Assembly: GCA_037044905.1 (NCBI GenBank) | Contig: JBAOKB010000020.1 | Span: forward strand, 620,001 to 684,000 | Origin: Hortaea werneckii | Taxonomy: Eukaryota; Ascomycota; Dothideomycetes; Mycosphaerellales; Teratosphaeriaceae | Direction of reading: 5' to 3' | Length of the DNA: 64,000 nucleotides | In this document: in pieces, positions 45,297 to 54,814 of the stretch | Numbering within the stretch: position 1 is the first letter of the stretch | Layout: each line of letters opens with the position of its first letter | Position numbers and translations under genes: made by a program | Notes under the pieces: model-generated | Database searches by the model: none | The model's input: only the letters and a program-made list of their open reading frames with translations | Told to the model about the DNA's origin: nothing

Positions 45297-47717
45297 TCAA
45301 ACCTTGCGGCGGAAGAAGTAAATGTACGCAAACTTCTTCATTTCCTCAGCATCTGCCCCGAGAGCGACCTTCTCATCGTTAAACAAGACCCATTCTTCAT
45401 TGTCTGGGTGCGCGGGATCCGGAACGTTCTTCCGAACGAAAGCGACGTAGTGCCCTGCGTGGATACTGGAGCCTTTATGGCAGACGATGGATTTCAGCGA
45501 GTAATGAGCAGGTTTATTGTCGACCTCCATCTTTCCAGGGCTATCCGGGGCTGCGGTGGTCTCAGCAGATTCTGCTGCATCCTCAGAGATACCTTGAGCG
45601 TCTGGGTGGGAAAACAACCAGTCTACTGCTCGTTCCATGTCACCCCCCGTCTCCTTCAGGGCCTGGCGAGCGACTGGGGCAGCGAATCCCATCATGCCTA
45701 GATTTTCAACCTTCTCCGGGTCCGCTGATGTGTTGCCTGCGCCGCCACTTCCGGGAGCAGAGAGAGGGGTATCAATGTCAGGGTCCTCCATGTGTTCAAA
45801 TAGCCATTGCGTCGCCGCCTCAGGGTCTTGATTGCCAGTGGCGTGCAAAGCGCGCTCGCACCGTACCTTAGGGAAGCCCATGGACATCAACATTTCGAGC
45901 GCCATCTCGTTGGGCACGAACGCTGCTGATGCTCCTGAGCCTGCGTCTTGGTCTTCGGGAAGCTCCTCCTCATCTGGGAGCTTGCCAGGAGAACGATACG
46001 CCTCCAGGTCGAAATCTTCTTCATCGACGATGACTGGCACGTCTTGTTTGGTGGGCACCCAATTAACAATCTCGAACCTCCTGGCATTCACGGCAAAAAT
46101 GGTGGGGAAGGTCTTGAAGAGCTGTTGCTTGGTGAAGCCTTTGTTTCCGCAGCCAGCACAGTTGAGCTCAACATGCTCTGCAGCCGTGAACTCGTCTATG
46201 CACTGGCGTAAGGTGACAGGCTCGAACTCTTCCTTTGGCTTCTCATCACTGTCCCCGCCTGATTTGGGGTTAGCGTCCTGAGGGAGACGCTTGATCGGCA
46301 CTGCGACAGAAAGGTTCTCCATCTCGTCTGTCCTCAGCTTCACCTTGCCGCAGCCTAGACACTTCAGCTTTTGCTCCATGCAGAATCTGAACGCTTCGAC
46401 GGGATCGCTGACATCCTTGTACTGCCCCTGAGCTGCCACCTGGCTCCTTGTGACCAGCTTAAGAAGATGTAGAAGCAGTTCAAAGCCATCCTGCTGCCTC
46501 ATTGTGCTAAACTCGGAATGCCCACGTCCGATCAAATGTTTGAGCATTGCAGGTGCTAGACCAGACTGCCACGGCTGCTCAGGTACCTCTTCGCTCGCTT
46601 GAACGTCGCTGCCCGGCTGACCGTATCTTCCAGAAAGCAAACCATCTGCTACTTTTCTCAGCTGCACTTCCAAGTCCTCAGCAGGCTTTGCGATTGGTGG
46701 GATTATCTCGTCTGGCCTGTAGTATCGATGTGCAAACTCCGGCATCGCAAATAGACTCTGCAACACACTGGCGAGATAGCAGCTGTTGCCCAAGTTCTTA
46801 AGCCCAGTGAATCCAGCACCAAATAGTGGCTTCATGCCCTGGCCCTTCTCGTCGACCATCCGGAATTCCCATGTTAGGTTCTGCTCGATTTGCATCTCCG
46901 TAATGCTCTTTTCGGTCTTGACGCGGTCGGCGATGTTGATGCCCCAATGTTGTAAATGAGTTACCAGCTCTGGATCAACACGCTCCTCATCACAGGCATA
47001 ACAGTAAATGTCGGCATTGCCGTCTGCTGTCAGACTTCCAAGCTTGACTGCAACAGGGTGGTTCGATTCTTTGGTGTGCTCGACACCGTGATTGTTGCCA
47101 CCCGTTCCGCCCCACTGCGTCCGCCCACATCCCAGATTGCCGCACGTCAAACATAACCAGAGATTCTCCTTGAGATCACACTTGGTGCAATGACCAAGGT
47201 CGCCACTTGGTATCTGCCGAGGCGGCTCCTGCTCCAAACACAGTGTGTGCTCGCATGCCGTCATTTCCTGCTCCCATGCCTTGACCTCCTCTTGCTTGGC
47301 GAATGTGTTGGCCTTCAGGACGCCATCGACCACCTCGCCAACTTTGCCCTCCTTGGCAATGCCGCCAACTCCACACTCGTAGCAGTGCACGTCGGACTGG
47401 GTGTCGTACTTCTCCTCCTCTGTCTCTGCCTTGATTGCTAGCTTTGAAATCTTCTCCGGCGGTTCGCCCTCGGCTCTCTGCTTTCGCTTGCGTGTTCGTC
47501 TGATATTGACCGCTAGGGGATGTCCGGCCTGCTGGGCGTGCAGACGACCGTGAATTCTCTCGCCACAGCACCCACCATTGAAACAGTGCAGGCAGACATC
47601 GAGGCCTGGTTCATCGTCGATGCTATCGAAACAGACGGTGCAGTCTTCTCGGTAGACATTATCGCTCGGCTTCGGCGGCCGAATGTCTGCCGCACTTGCA
47701 TGCGGGCAGGTCGCCAT
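45297..47717 (-). CDS. UBP14: Ubiquitin carboxyl-terminal hydrolase Ubp14/USP5
   Basis: Deubiquitinase that disassembles free ubiquitin chains, 806 aa, intronless. Domain order is the full USP5 layout: a variant N-terminal zinc finger (CTVCFDSIDDEPGLDVCLHC), the ZnF-UBP (CTKCDLKENLWLCLTCGNLGCGR to HPVAVKLGSLTADGNADIYCY), and the Cys box LKNLGNSCYLASVLQSL with catalytic Cys313. Two UBA domains follow inside the catalytic fold (NEMALEMLMSMGFPKVRCER and VENLGMMGFAAPVARQALKE), and the His box is YSLKSIVCHKGSSIHAGHYV. It is the longest intronless gene in the window. Loss in yeast leads to free-chain accumulation and proteasome inhibition; here that is inferred by family. It diverges from the second DLH gene. 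Confidence 0.95.
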   Translation of the reverse strand: MATCPHASAADIRPPKPSDNVYREDCTVCFDSIDDEPGLDVCLHCFNGGCCGERIHGRLHAQQAGHPLAVNIRRTRKRKQRAEGEPPEKISKLAIKAETEEEKYDTQSDVHCYECGVGGIAKEGKVGEVVDGVLKANTFAKQEEVKAWEQEMTACEHTLCLEQEPPRQIPSGDLGHCTKCDLKENLWLCLTCGNLGCGRTQWGGTGGNNHGVEHTKESNHPVAVKLGSLTADGNADIYCYACDEERVDPELVTHLQHWGINIADRVKTEKSITEMQIEQNLTWEFRMVDEKGQGMKPLFGAGFTGLKNLGNSCYLASVLQSLFAMPEFAHRYYRPDEIIPPIAKPAEDLEVQLRKVADGLLSGRYGQPGSDVQASEEVPEQPWQSGLAPAMLKHLIGRGHSEFSTMRQQDGFELLLHLLKLVTRSQVAAQGQYKDVSDPVEAFRFCMEQKLKCLGCGKVKLRTDEMENLSVAVPIKRLPQDANPKSGGDSDEKPKEEFEPVTLRQCIDEFTAAEHVELNCAGCGNKGFTKQQLFKTFPTIFAVNARRFEIVNWVPTKQDVPVIVDEEDFDLEAYRSPGKLPDEEELPEDQDAGSGASAAFVPNEMALEMLMSMGFPKVRCERALHATGNQDPEAATQWLFEHMEDPDIDTPLSAPGSGGAGNTSADPEKVENLGMMGFAAPVARQALKETGGDMERAVDWLFSHPDAQGISEDAAESAETTAAPDSPGKMEVDNKPAHYSLKSIVCHKGSSIHAGHYVAFVRKNVPDPAHPDNEEWVLFNDEKVALGADAEEMKKFAYIYFFRRKV

Positions 47718-48358
47718 TGTGGCGATCGGTCAAGAAGCACTGGAGAGGTTACCGGACTCGTTGCCAACCTTGATGGGCTGTGAAGATTGGTAGAGGACGT
47801 GTCGTAACAGAACCGCCACGCGACAGCCGCCGTGCTCGTGTTTGCCAGCAGCTCTCGCTTAGCTTGACTTAGCGCGGGGTCGATGACTGAAATGATGTCA
47901 ATCCTTGGCGCGAAGCTTCTCCGAACCTCACAGTCTCGACCGCCTAACGTTGCGGCCACGGAGGTGCTTTGATACGCGATACAGTAAAACGCTTCTCGCT
48001 TCTAAGATGCTTCTTGGTTGTTCCACGCAGGCCAAAAGGTTTGCTCATGCTCCTATAAAGTCTATGAGAGACACCCGACTGCATCTGCCTTGCTACCTGG
48101 GCATCGCACTCCCCGAGGACAGCCGGCTTATCTCCGTGTCATCCGAGACATGAGTGAGGGGCACACAGTGGGGCAGTCAGTGAAGGGACCTGGAAGAGAC
48201 ATGGGTGTGCCGCTGCAGTCGCTTGCGGTGATGGATAGCGTCAGCGGTAAATATTTATCATCCTCCATCCAAAAAATCGCTCTCCTCCTCAGCTTTGATT
48301 TACCTCTCTCTCCTCACTTCCCGTCTCAAGCTCTACTTCCCAAGCAAACACAACCAAG
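47718..48358. promoter_or_regulatory. Divergent promoter: Ubp14 / second DLH
   Basis: 641 bp between start codons. Before the DLH ATG there is a CT-rich stretch (about 48,285-48,340), a common leader signal of well-expressed fungal genes. No clear TATA box. Confidence 0.45.
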
Positions 48359-49194
48359 ATGGCTTCCAACCCCGGCGCTCGCTGCTGCACCGTTGGTGTC
48401 AAGCATGAAGGCACTGCCAAGGGTGAGGTGAAGAACATTGGCCAGAGTGAGCACTCCCAACCCCTCCCAGTAGATTCATGTGCTGTACTGACTGTGTCCC
48501 AGTCTCCACCTACTTCTCTTACCCTGAGAGCAAGTCCACGGAGAACGCCATTCTGATTCTGCCCGACGTCATTGGCCACCAGTTCATCAACGCCCAGCTC
48601 ATTGCGGACCAGTTCGCCGCCAATGGCTACTTTGTCGTGATGCCGGACCTGTTCGAAGGTGACCCGGTCCCGCTAAACAAGCCCGAAGGCTTTGACCTCA
48701 TGGCGTGGCTGGGCAAGGGCGGCCCTGAGGGCAAGGGTCACGGTCCAGGCCAGGTGGACCCTATCGTGGAAGCCGTCATCAAGGAGATGAAGGGCTCTAT
48801 GGGCGTCAAGAAGATCGGTTCCGTGGGCTACTGCTTCGGCGCCAAGTACGTCGCCCGCTTTGGTGCGAAGGGCAAGGGTATCGACGTTGGCTGTATGGCC
48901 CACCCATCCTTCGTTGATGCCGAGGAGCTGAAGGCTATGGTTGCTCCGCTGAGCATCGCGGCTGCTGAGACAGACGCAATCTTCCCAGCAGAGAAGAGGC
49001 GGGAATCTGAGGACATCCTGAAGAACATGGACCTCCCTTACCAGATGTCCTTGTACAGCGACGTGGAGCACGGCTTCGCGGTACGTGCGGACTTGAGCAA
49101 CAAGAGGGCCAAGTTCGCTAAGGAGGCCGCGTTCCTGCAGCATGTCCAGTGGTTCGATGAGTTCGTCAAGGGCCAGAGGGACATTGCTGCGTAA
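48359..49194 (+). CDS. Dienelactone hydrolase family protein (second)
   Basis: Alpha/beta-hydrolase, 259 aa, two exons: 48359-48446 and 48503-49194; the 56-nt intron has a GTGAGC donor and a CCCAG acceptor. The N-terminus (GARCCTVGVKHEGTAKGEV) is typical of the compact fungal DLH group, with the conserved LPDVIGHQFINAQLIADQFA next. The catalytic triad is Cys in SVGYCFGAKY, Asp in AAAETDAIFP and His in DVEHGFAV. Strong C/G third-position bias suggests high expression. Dienelactone hydrolase proper acts in aromatic-ring degradation (dienelactone to maleylacetate), but most fungal members of this group have unknown substrates. It lies 4.5 kb from the first DLH gene and is shorter and only distantly similar, so a recent tandem duplication is unlikely. 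Confidence 0.9.
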
Positions 49195-49402
49195 GTCTGC
49201 CTGCTGTCACCGCAGGCATAGGCAAGCGTTAATGGAAATGATATAGAGACGCAAAATTATAAGATCTGACTTCATGACATCTTTCAATCAAGCGAGCAAC
49301 GACCGCTCAAATTCCATTTCAGCGATCCATTAGCAGCTGAGACTGGAAGTAAGGATTTCGAAAACAACGATAATTCTACCAAAAGTGGCATAGCGTAGAG
49401 GA

Positions 49403-50959
49403 TCACTCAGTGAGTTTCTGCACCGCCTTCTGTGCCTTCTCCAGCACCTGCCCGCCCCCGTAAATCTCCTCTTTGCCGTCCTTCACCGCAATGTCTAGCA
49501 TATATTCTATACCCGTCGCGAGTGCCCTTACAAGGTCGCCAGACGACTCATCATTCTGGCGCTGTCCTTCTTTGACATCCAGCGCCAGGAGCTCGACCCA
49601 ACGGGCAATATCACACCGTCTTACCATATGCCCTGCCAAAGCCGCCGTTTGTCGACCCCGTGGCAGCCGAAACACCAGGTGAGGAGTGCCAGGACTGAGG
49701 TATAACGAATCACCTGGTCTCAAGACCTTGAACATCCAACGTCCCTCGATATAATCTTCACCGGCTACAATAGCTTGGAGGTGAGCTTCCTCCGGTGCAG
49801 TCAGCCATCCAAACCCGATTTCGCCTTCCCAGCACGAGATCCAAGTCCCAAAGCCCCACTTATCAAAGTGTGGTGCTGTGACTGCTCCCGCCTCCGACAG
49901 GAGTACCGCGCCCTGCCAAGCGCGCCAGCCCTGCTGCACCTCGGTAAACTCTTCAGTGGTGAGGAAGTGCTTCGCACAGCACCTCCCACTGTTGGCGTTC
50001 CTCCCCTCGCAAGACTGCTGGCAGATGTTGTCTGGTGAGACATCGAGCAGATAGCGCATCGTATCGCGCAGCAAGTTGCACTGTGGTGACTGTACAAAGG
50101 TAGGCGTCCCGGAGTGGTGGAACGGATTCGCAATGTCGAGGAAAGTCTGCGGCTGGCGGTCTTCACCTACAAAGCCGTTGTGGGCTGTAAAGGTCTCCCT
50201 GAGTTGCTCGGTTGTGGAATATCTCACCTTGCCTGCTTCGTAGAGATCGTGGTCTTCGGTCGAATCTGTGAGCCAGTCTAAGATCTGCTCAATTGGCCTT
50301 TTGTCGGAATCGGGGTCGAGTATACCAACAGTATTGATGCTGTTGGAGACGAATACCGGGGCTGAAATGGTCTCGCTGCTGCGCAACAGGTGTTTTGCGT
50401 CGGTGGAAGTGAGGTAGTAGGCATCGATCTCTTGGTCAACATCCTTATCCCCGTTCCACTTGCGCGCGATTCTTGCTTCCGAAGGCGACTCGATATGCTC
50501 CAGATACCTCATAACATCTCGGAGATCGTGATGAAGGGGCTTTTTGAACTCTCGGAATTGATCTCGAACTTGGTCGAGAAAGGTTTGATCATTGAGGGGC
50601 TCATCATACGCAGAACGCTTTCGCTTCTTTGTAGCAGGCGCCTTCGCTGCTGTTGATGAATGTGAGCTTGCCCTTCTCCTCGGTGATGGGGATTCGTTCG
50701 ACTCCCTGTGCTTCCGTTAGCATTGTATGGCTCTGTGCAGACTCGAAATCCCTTACGCTTCGACGTCAACCCATGAACCACCTCTGGCCTTATAAGCGCG
50801 ACCTTTAGTCTGCTTTTGCATCTGATTACCACCAAGCTTCTCTGTGCAATCGATTTTGAGCTCGCTGAGAAGACGGTCTTTACGTGACCTTTTCGGTGCC
50901 CTCGCGGTCTTGTTGGTTCTACCGGCACCGCCTGACACGGCGTTGCGTCTCTGTGACAT
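49403..50959 (-). CDS. JmjC-like cupin protein, nuclear
   Basis: 501 aa in two exons (50959-50757 and 50705-49403). The 51-nt intron has a GTAAGG donor, a TGCTAAC branch site and a CACAG acceptor. The first ~110 residues are Arg/Lys-rich with bipartite-like basic clusters (TARAPKRSRKDR and TKKRKRSAYDE), which points to the nucleus. The C-terminal half has the double-stranded beta-helix signs of a JmjC dioxygenase: His347-Phe-Asp349 in APHFDKWG and a distal His410 in SPGTPHLVF. All three iron ligands are present, so catalysis is possible. Between them lies a Cys-rich insert (CQQSCEGRNANSGRCC). The family is a poorly characterised fungal JmjC type; whether it acts on histones, RNA or protein is unknown. 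Confidence 0.82.
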
Positions 50960-51323
50960 GATGCGAATGGTGATTCAATGTTCAAAATAGGCAGTAATCA
51001 AGTGTGTCAAGTGTTTGCTTCGTGTGTGGTGAAAGCGAAAATTGCTGAAAGAAAGGATAACTTGGAGCCTACACTTTTTGTTCTCATTCTAAGACATCGA
51101 CAATGGGAGACAGACGATAGAGACATCAGACATTGATCCACGGCCTCAGTGACTAAAGCCGCTCATTTGCATTCACCACTCTTTATCCGGTGAAGTGAGG
51201 TTTATTGCGTTCACGGCCATTCTTTGTCCCCTACTGCGACGTTATCAGATTGGCCCCAGTTCAATTTGACAGTCAAAGGGACTGACCTGCACAAACTTGC
51301 AGTTGTTCGGCCAATTGCAACAA
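50960..51323. other. Intergenic region upstream of JmjC gene
   Basis: 364 bp between the JmjC start and the DUF4267-like stop, both on minus. Nothing recognised. Confidence 0.4.
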
Positions 51324-51707
51324 CTAGAGCCAGCCGCATAACCTCGCTGCTATGCCTGCAACTGGAAGTACCGTAGACCAGTGCAACCACTGTCCCCGAC
51401 CCGCTTGAGCTTTCTGAATGAAACCGTCGGCAGCTAGGACAGCAGACCCCATGAGCAGCATTATCCCCAGCGTCTTGTTGTCCTGATAGTACCACGGCAC
51501 AAGTATAGCGCCTCCGAGGAAGGTGTCCCGTACAGCCATTAGTCTTGTAATTGAGATGGCCAGCTTCCGGTCTTCAAAGCCAAGGGGAAACTTGGTCTTG
51601 AATGTGGAAGGGACTATTTCAGGCTTGAGAAGCATGATGAGACCCATGGTCAAAGGAACCAACGCAAACAATGCTGCCGCATTTGCAAAGTTGAGGGGGG
51701 CCGTCAT
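51324..51707 (-). CDS. DUF4267-like small membrane protein
   Basis: 127 aa, intronless. Four hydrophobic segments are visible: the N-terminal AALFALVPLTMGLIMLL, then AVRDTFLGGAILVPWYY, GIMLLMGSAVLAADGFI and the terminal LPVAGIAARLCGWL. The motif ISITRLMAVRDTFLGG and the overall length and topology match the DUF4267 family of fungal and bacterial membrane proteins, whose function is unknown. There is no cleavable signal peptide; the first segment probably stays as an anchor. It lies between the JmjC and TFIIIC genes. Confidence 0.75.
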   Translation of the reverse strand: MTAPLNFANAAALFALVPLTMGLIMLLKPEIVPSTFKTKFPLGFEDRKLAISITRLMAVRDTFLGGAILVPWYYQDNKTLGIMLLMGSAVLAADGFIQKAQAGRGQWLHWSTVLPVAGIAARLCGWL

Positions 51708-52226
51708 GTTGGGTCAGGGAAGCGTTCTTGATTGCTGGGAGGAAAGGTGGCGGGTGTAAGAGCATAGCACAACAGCACAATGTGAACGGGCACAGCGACA
51801 GTTTCATTATATTCCGGCGTAGTACCATGTACCCTTTTTGTTAAATCCGTGCATGAGCATGCTACGTCAGCATGGAGATAGTTAGGGCCATTGAGTTGAA
51901 GCAGCACTGGCATTGTTCGCTTGCTATGTCCGAACTCTAGAGGTGCTGACATTTGGATGCAACCTGAAAGTGACCGGGCCACCGCCGAGGAATTGCCGGA
52001 TGCTCCAAACTCGCATCCGCATCCGCATCCGCTCCTGCAACTGTTTGAACATCACTACTAATCTTCACGTCTGGGCGGCCGTGACTACGCCAAATTACCC
52101 GTCAGGGATGTTTGGTCGATTGTTGATATTACTCGAGCTCCTTGCCAAGTGCTTCAACACGCGCTTGCCTCGCTGTTAGTCCTGTGCTGAGTCTGAGAAC
52201 TCTTCTGTATCCAAAGCGGCGCAGAA
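51708..52226. promoter_or_regulatory. Divergent promoter: DUF4267-like / TFIIIC
   Basis: 519 bp between start codons. Contains a short CGCATC hexanucleotide repeat (listed separately). No TATA box stands out. Confidence 0.4.
52012..52033. repeat. CGCATC hexanucleotide tandem repeat
   Basis: Three tandem CGCATC units plus a partial fourth, about 200 bp upstream of the TFIIIC subunit start. Confidence 0.75.
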
Positions 52227-54505
52227 ATGACCCACCGTATCGTTCTCCCGTTCTGGCCAACAGCTCTCGACTGCGTCGACTGGTCGGCAAATAATCAGCT
52301 TGCGGTGGCAGGCGGCGAGAGTGTTGCAGTTCTCTCTCCAAGCTTCAGAGAGGCGGCGGCCGACGGTTCCCATTGGACCAGTATCGTCTTCGAAGCGAAT
52401 GCCTTCACTGCAAATGAACTCCCGCGTCAGGCCCCTCTAAGCTTCCCTTCATTCTCGCTTGGCGAGGAAATTTCCACGTGGCAAGTTCAGCGAGTCAAAT
52501 GGTCATCGCCAGGTATCGCGAGATACGGGGGATGCTTGCTGGCCGTGCTAACCAGCAACCACGCCCTTTCTCTCTGGGAATGCGAAGGCAAACAAGATCT
52601 CTTGCGCAGCTGGAAGAGAAAGATCGTGTTAAACGACTCCCTTAGAAAGCATTACGGTTATTCCTGCGCCATTCCAGATGACTCTGACTCTGAGGCTTCC
52701 GCGCGACAGAGGTGCGCCCAACAAGTCTCACTGCGAATCAAGTCATTCTGCTGGAGCCCGCATCATGACCAATCACAGGGTGACTCGCACATAGTGCTGA
52801 GCAGTGTGGCGCATACGGAAACCCATTTGCTTGCCGTTTCTACGGAAGGCGGAGACATCTGCATTTTACGTCTAACATCCCCTGTTGGGCAATCCGAAGA
52901 AGGCTGGAGCTCCAAAGTTATGTGCACCTTCGAGGCTGGTCCCGACGGAGCCGCAGGCGAAGGAGAGGAACTCACGTGGCACGGATGGAACAGCCATGAG
53001 TCTTGTAGACAATCTACTTTGTCATACATTCACAACGGCAATCTGCATCATCTTGTGATAAGGTATACAGATGCGGGAGAGAACGCTTCAGATTTCAAGG
53101 TTCAGAGGCTTACCGCTCAGGGGTCTGGTACTTCAGCCGGGTCCTTGCGGGGGCCACTACGATACTTGGGCAATCACATGCTTCTGACTTCCCCCTTTGA
53201 CTGTATGACGATTACTTCTGTTCCTACACTCGACCAACCGCCTGGCGTTGCACAGGAATCACGATACGACTTAGATGAACGATGGGATCCTGTATCTGGC
53301 GCAGTAGTAAGTCTTTTGGGGCGGTTTTAGCAACTTATACTAACGTCTACCGTCAGATGTCTCGTGATACTAATGGCGCTCCTGTCGTGCATTTCACAAC
53401 CTTGACAACAACCGCATCAGCGGATACATGCTCGCTTCAAACGCTTGCAGGAGAACAACAGCCCTCCCAGATGCCTCCCTGGAAGCAAGCAATTGCCGAA
53501 TCCAAGGCCACCTTCAGTGCTGAACACAACCTCGATGGCCACGTGCAAGAAAGAACCTGGGGTATTGCCGCATCTCCCTCGGGCGATTGCATCGCCACTT
53601 GTATTACTCTACATCCCTCGGATGCCGTGGCAAACATCGTCCCCCACGTTCAGAAATGTTTGTTATTGCTGTCACTCTGCGACAGCAATATCTTCTATGC
53701 CCTCCAAAATCCGACTGCACAAGAGGCCAAGTTGTTTTGCCCATCTGTTGCAGAAGACCTCTACTTCAATCGGCTCCAGCATCCCGACAATCAGCCAAAG
53801 CAATGGGCAGATAGTTGTGTCGGCCTCATTCGTAGTTTCGCTCCGGAATCAAAGGACTTCTGCGACGGGCTCGACCCAGTCCTGCTGGCAGAAGCGGTGA
53901 GAACGAAGCTCTACTTCGAGGCCGACATCGTGAAGGCTCGTTTCGAAGTACTTGCGGCGATGTTTAAGAAGGATAGACGGTCTATTTCCGAAAAACACCA
54001 TGTAATTCTTCAAGGCCTGATGGGACAAGTCTCGGCTTTAGCAAGTCTGGACTTGCACCAGGGCGCATTGGGTACCCGCATGGCCCAGTGCTACGCCGTT
54101 CTCTCGGACAAGCTCCATGCCGGTGAGACTTGTGAAGCCGCTAGCTCAGCGCGCAATCAAGAAGTGTGCACAATCTGTGGCCAGGAAATTCCCATGGAGA
54201 GCATCAAATGGGGAAGATGTTCGGGCGGTCACCAATTCCCGAGGTGTGCTGTTACTATGCTGCCGATCGATCCAAAGTTGAGTAAGTCATGCCGGATATG
54301 CGCTACTAGATACCTGGACACGACACAGGTACCGGAGCTGCAGCTAGACACCTACCAATCCGATAGCCAGGCACGTGGAGGGAACCCAGCGGAAGCGACA
54401 AGCGACAAGAGCAGCGTAGCACCCGAGCCTAGGTCAAGCTTAGTACGAATAATGCTTGCGGCATGCGATACATGCGTACTGTGCGGCGGCAGATTTGGTG
54501 CGTAG
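52227..54505 (+). CDS. TFIIIC subunit (tau 60 / 90 kDa type)
   Basis: RNA polymerase III factor TFIIIC subunit, 742 aa, nuclear. Exons 52227-53306 and 53357-54505; the 50-nt intron has a GTAAGT donor and a CGTCAG acceptor and joins SGAV to MSRDTNG in frame. The N-terminal half is a WD40-like propeller starting LPFWPTALDCVDWSANNQLAVAGGESV, the TFIIIC delta-subunit N-terminal layout, with KSFCWSPH and similar blade motifs. The C-terminal TFIIIC zinc finger is visible: CTICGQEIPMESIKWGRC, then GHQFPRCAVT, CRICATRY, and the closing CDTCVLCGGRFGA. The frame continues to 54505 directly after this motif, as in other family members. Confidence 0.9.
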
Positions 54506-54814
54506 ACGTAGTTCGTGCCACCGGTTCGGAGCAGCTTTGCTTGGCGTAATCTTGCTTGCATTCCAATGTCGTTGTTTTGGAGACGAGGATCTATCTTGTA
54601 AGTTTGTAGATCGCGTCTTGACCAAGACAAGAGCAAAGATCATTCAAAGCGCGTTTTTGACTTGGTCTACTATCTTTCTGGCGACAATCTTGCGCTACAA
54701 TACGCCAGTGCCGCCGCCTCCGCTACACAACAGCAAGCCCAACAGGCAGCATCCTTGACGCATGCATACCTTTGCATCAGCGCATAAACAGTGTCGCGCA
54801 TCTCAGGAGAGCAT
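54506..54814. other. Short intergenic region
   Basis: 309 bp between the TFIIIC gene and the next plus-strand gene. The frame of the downstream gene is open back to 54791 without an ATG, so a small upstream exon is possible but not seen. Confidence 0.4.
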
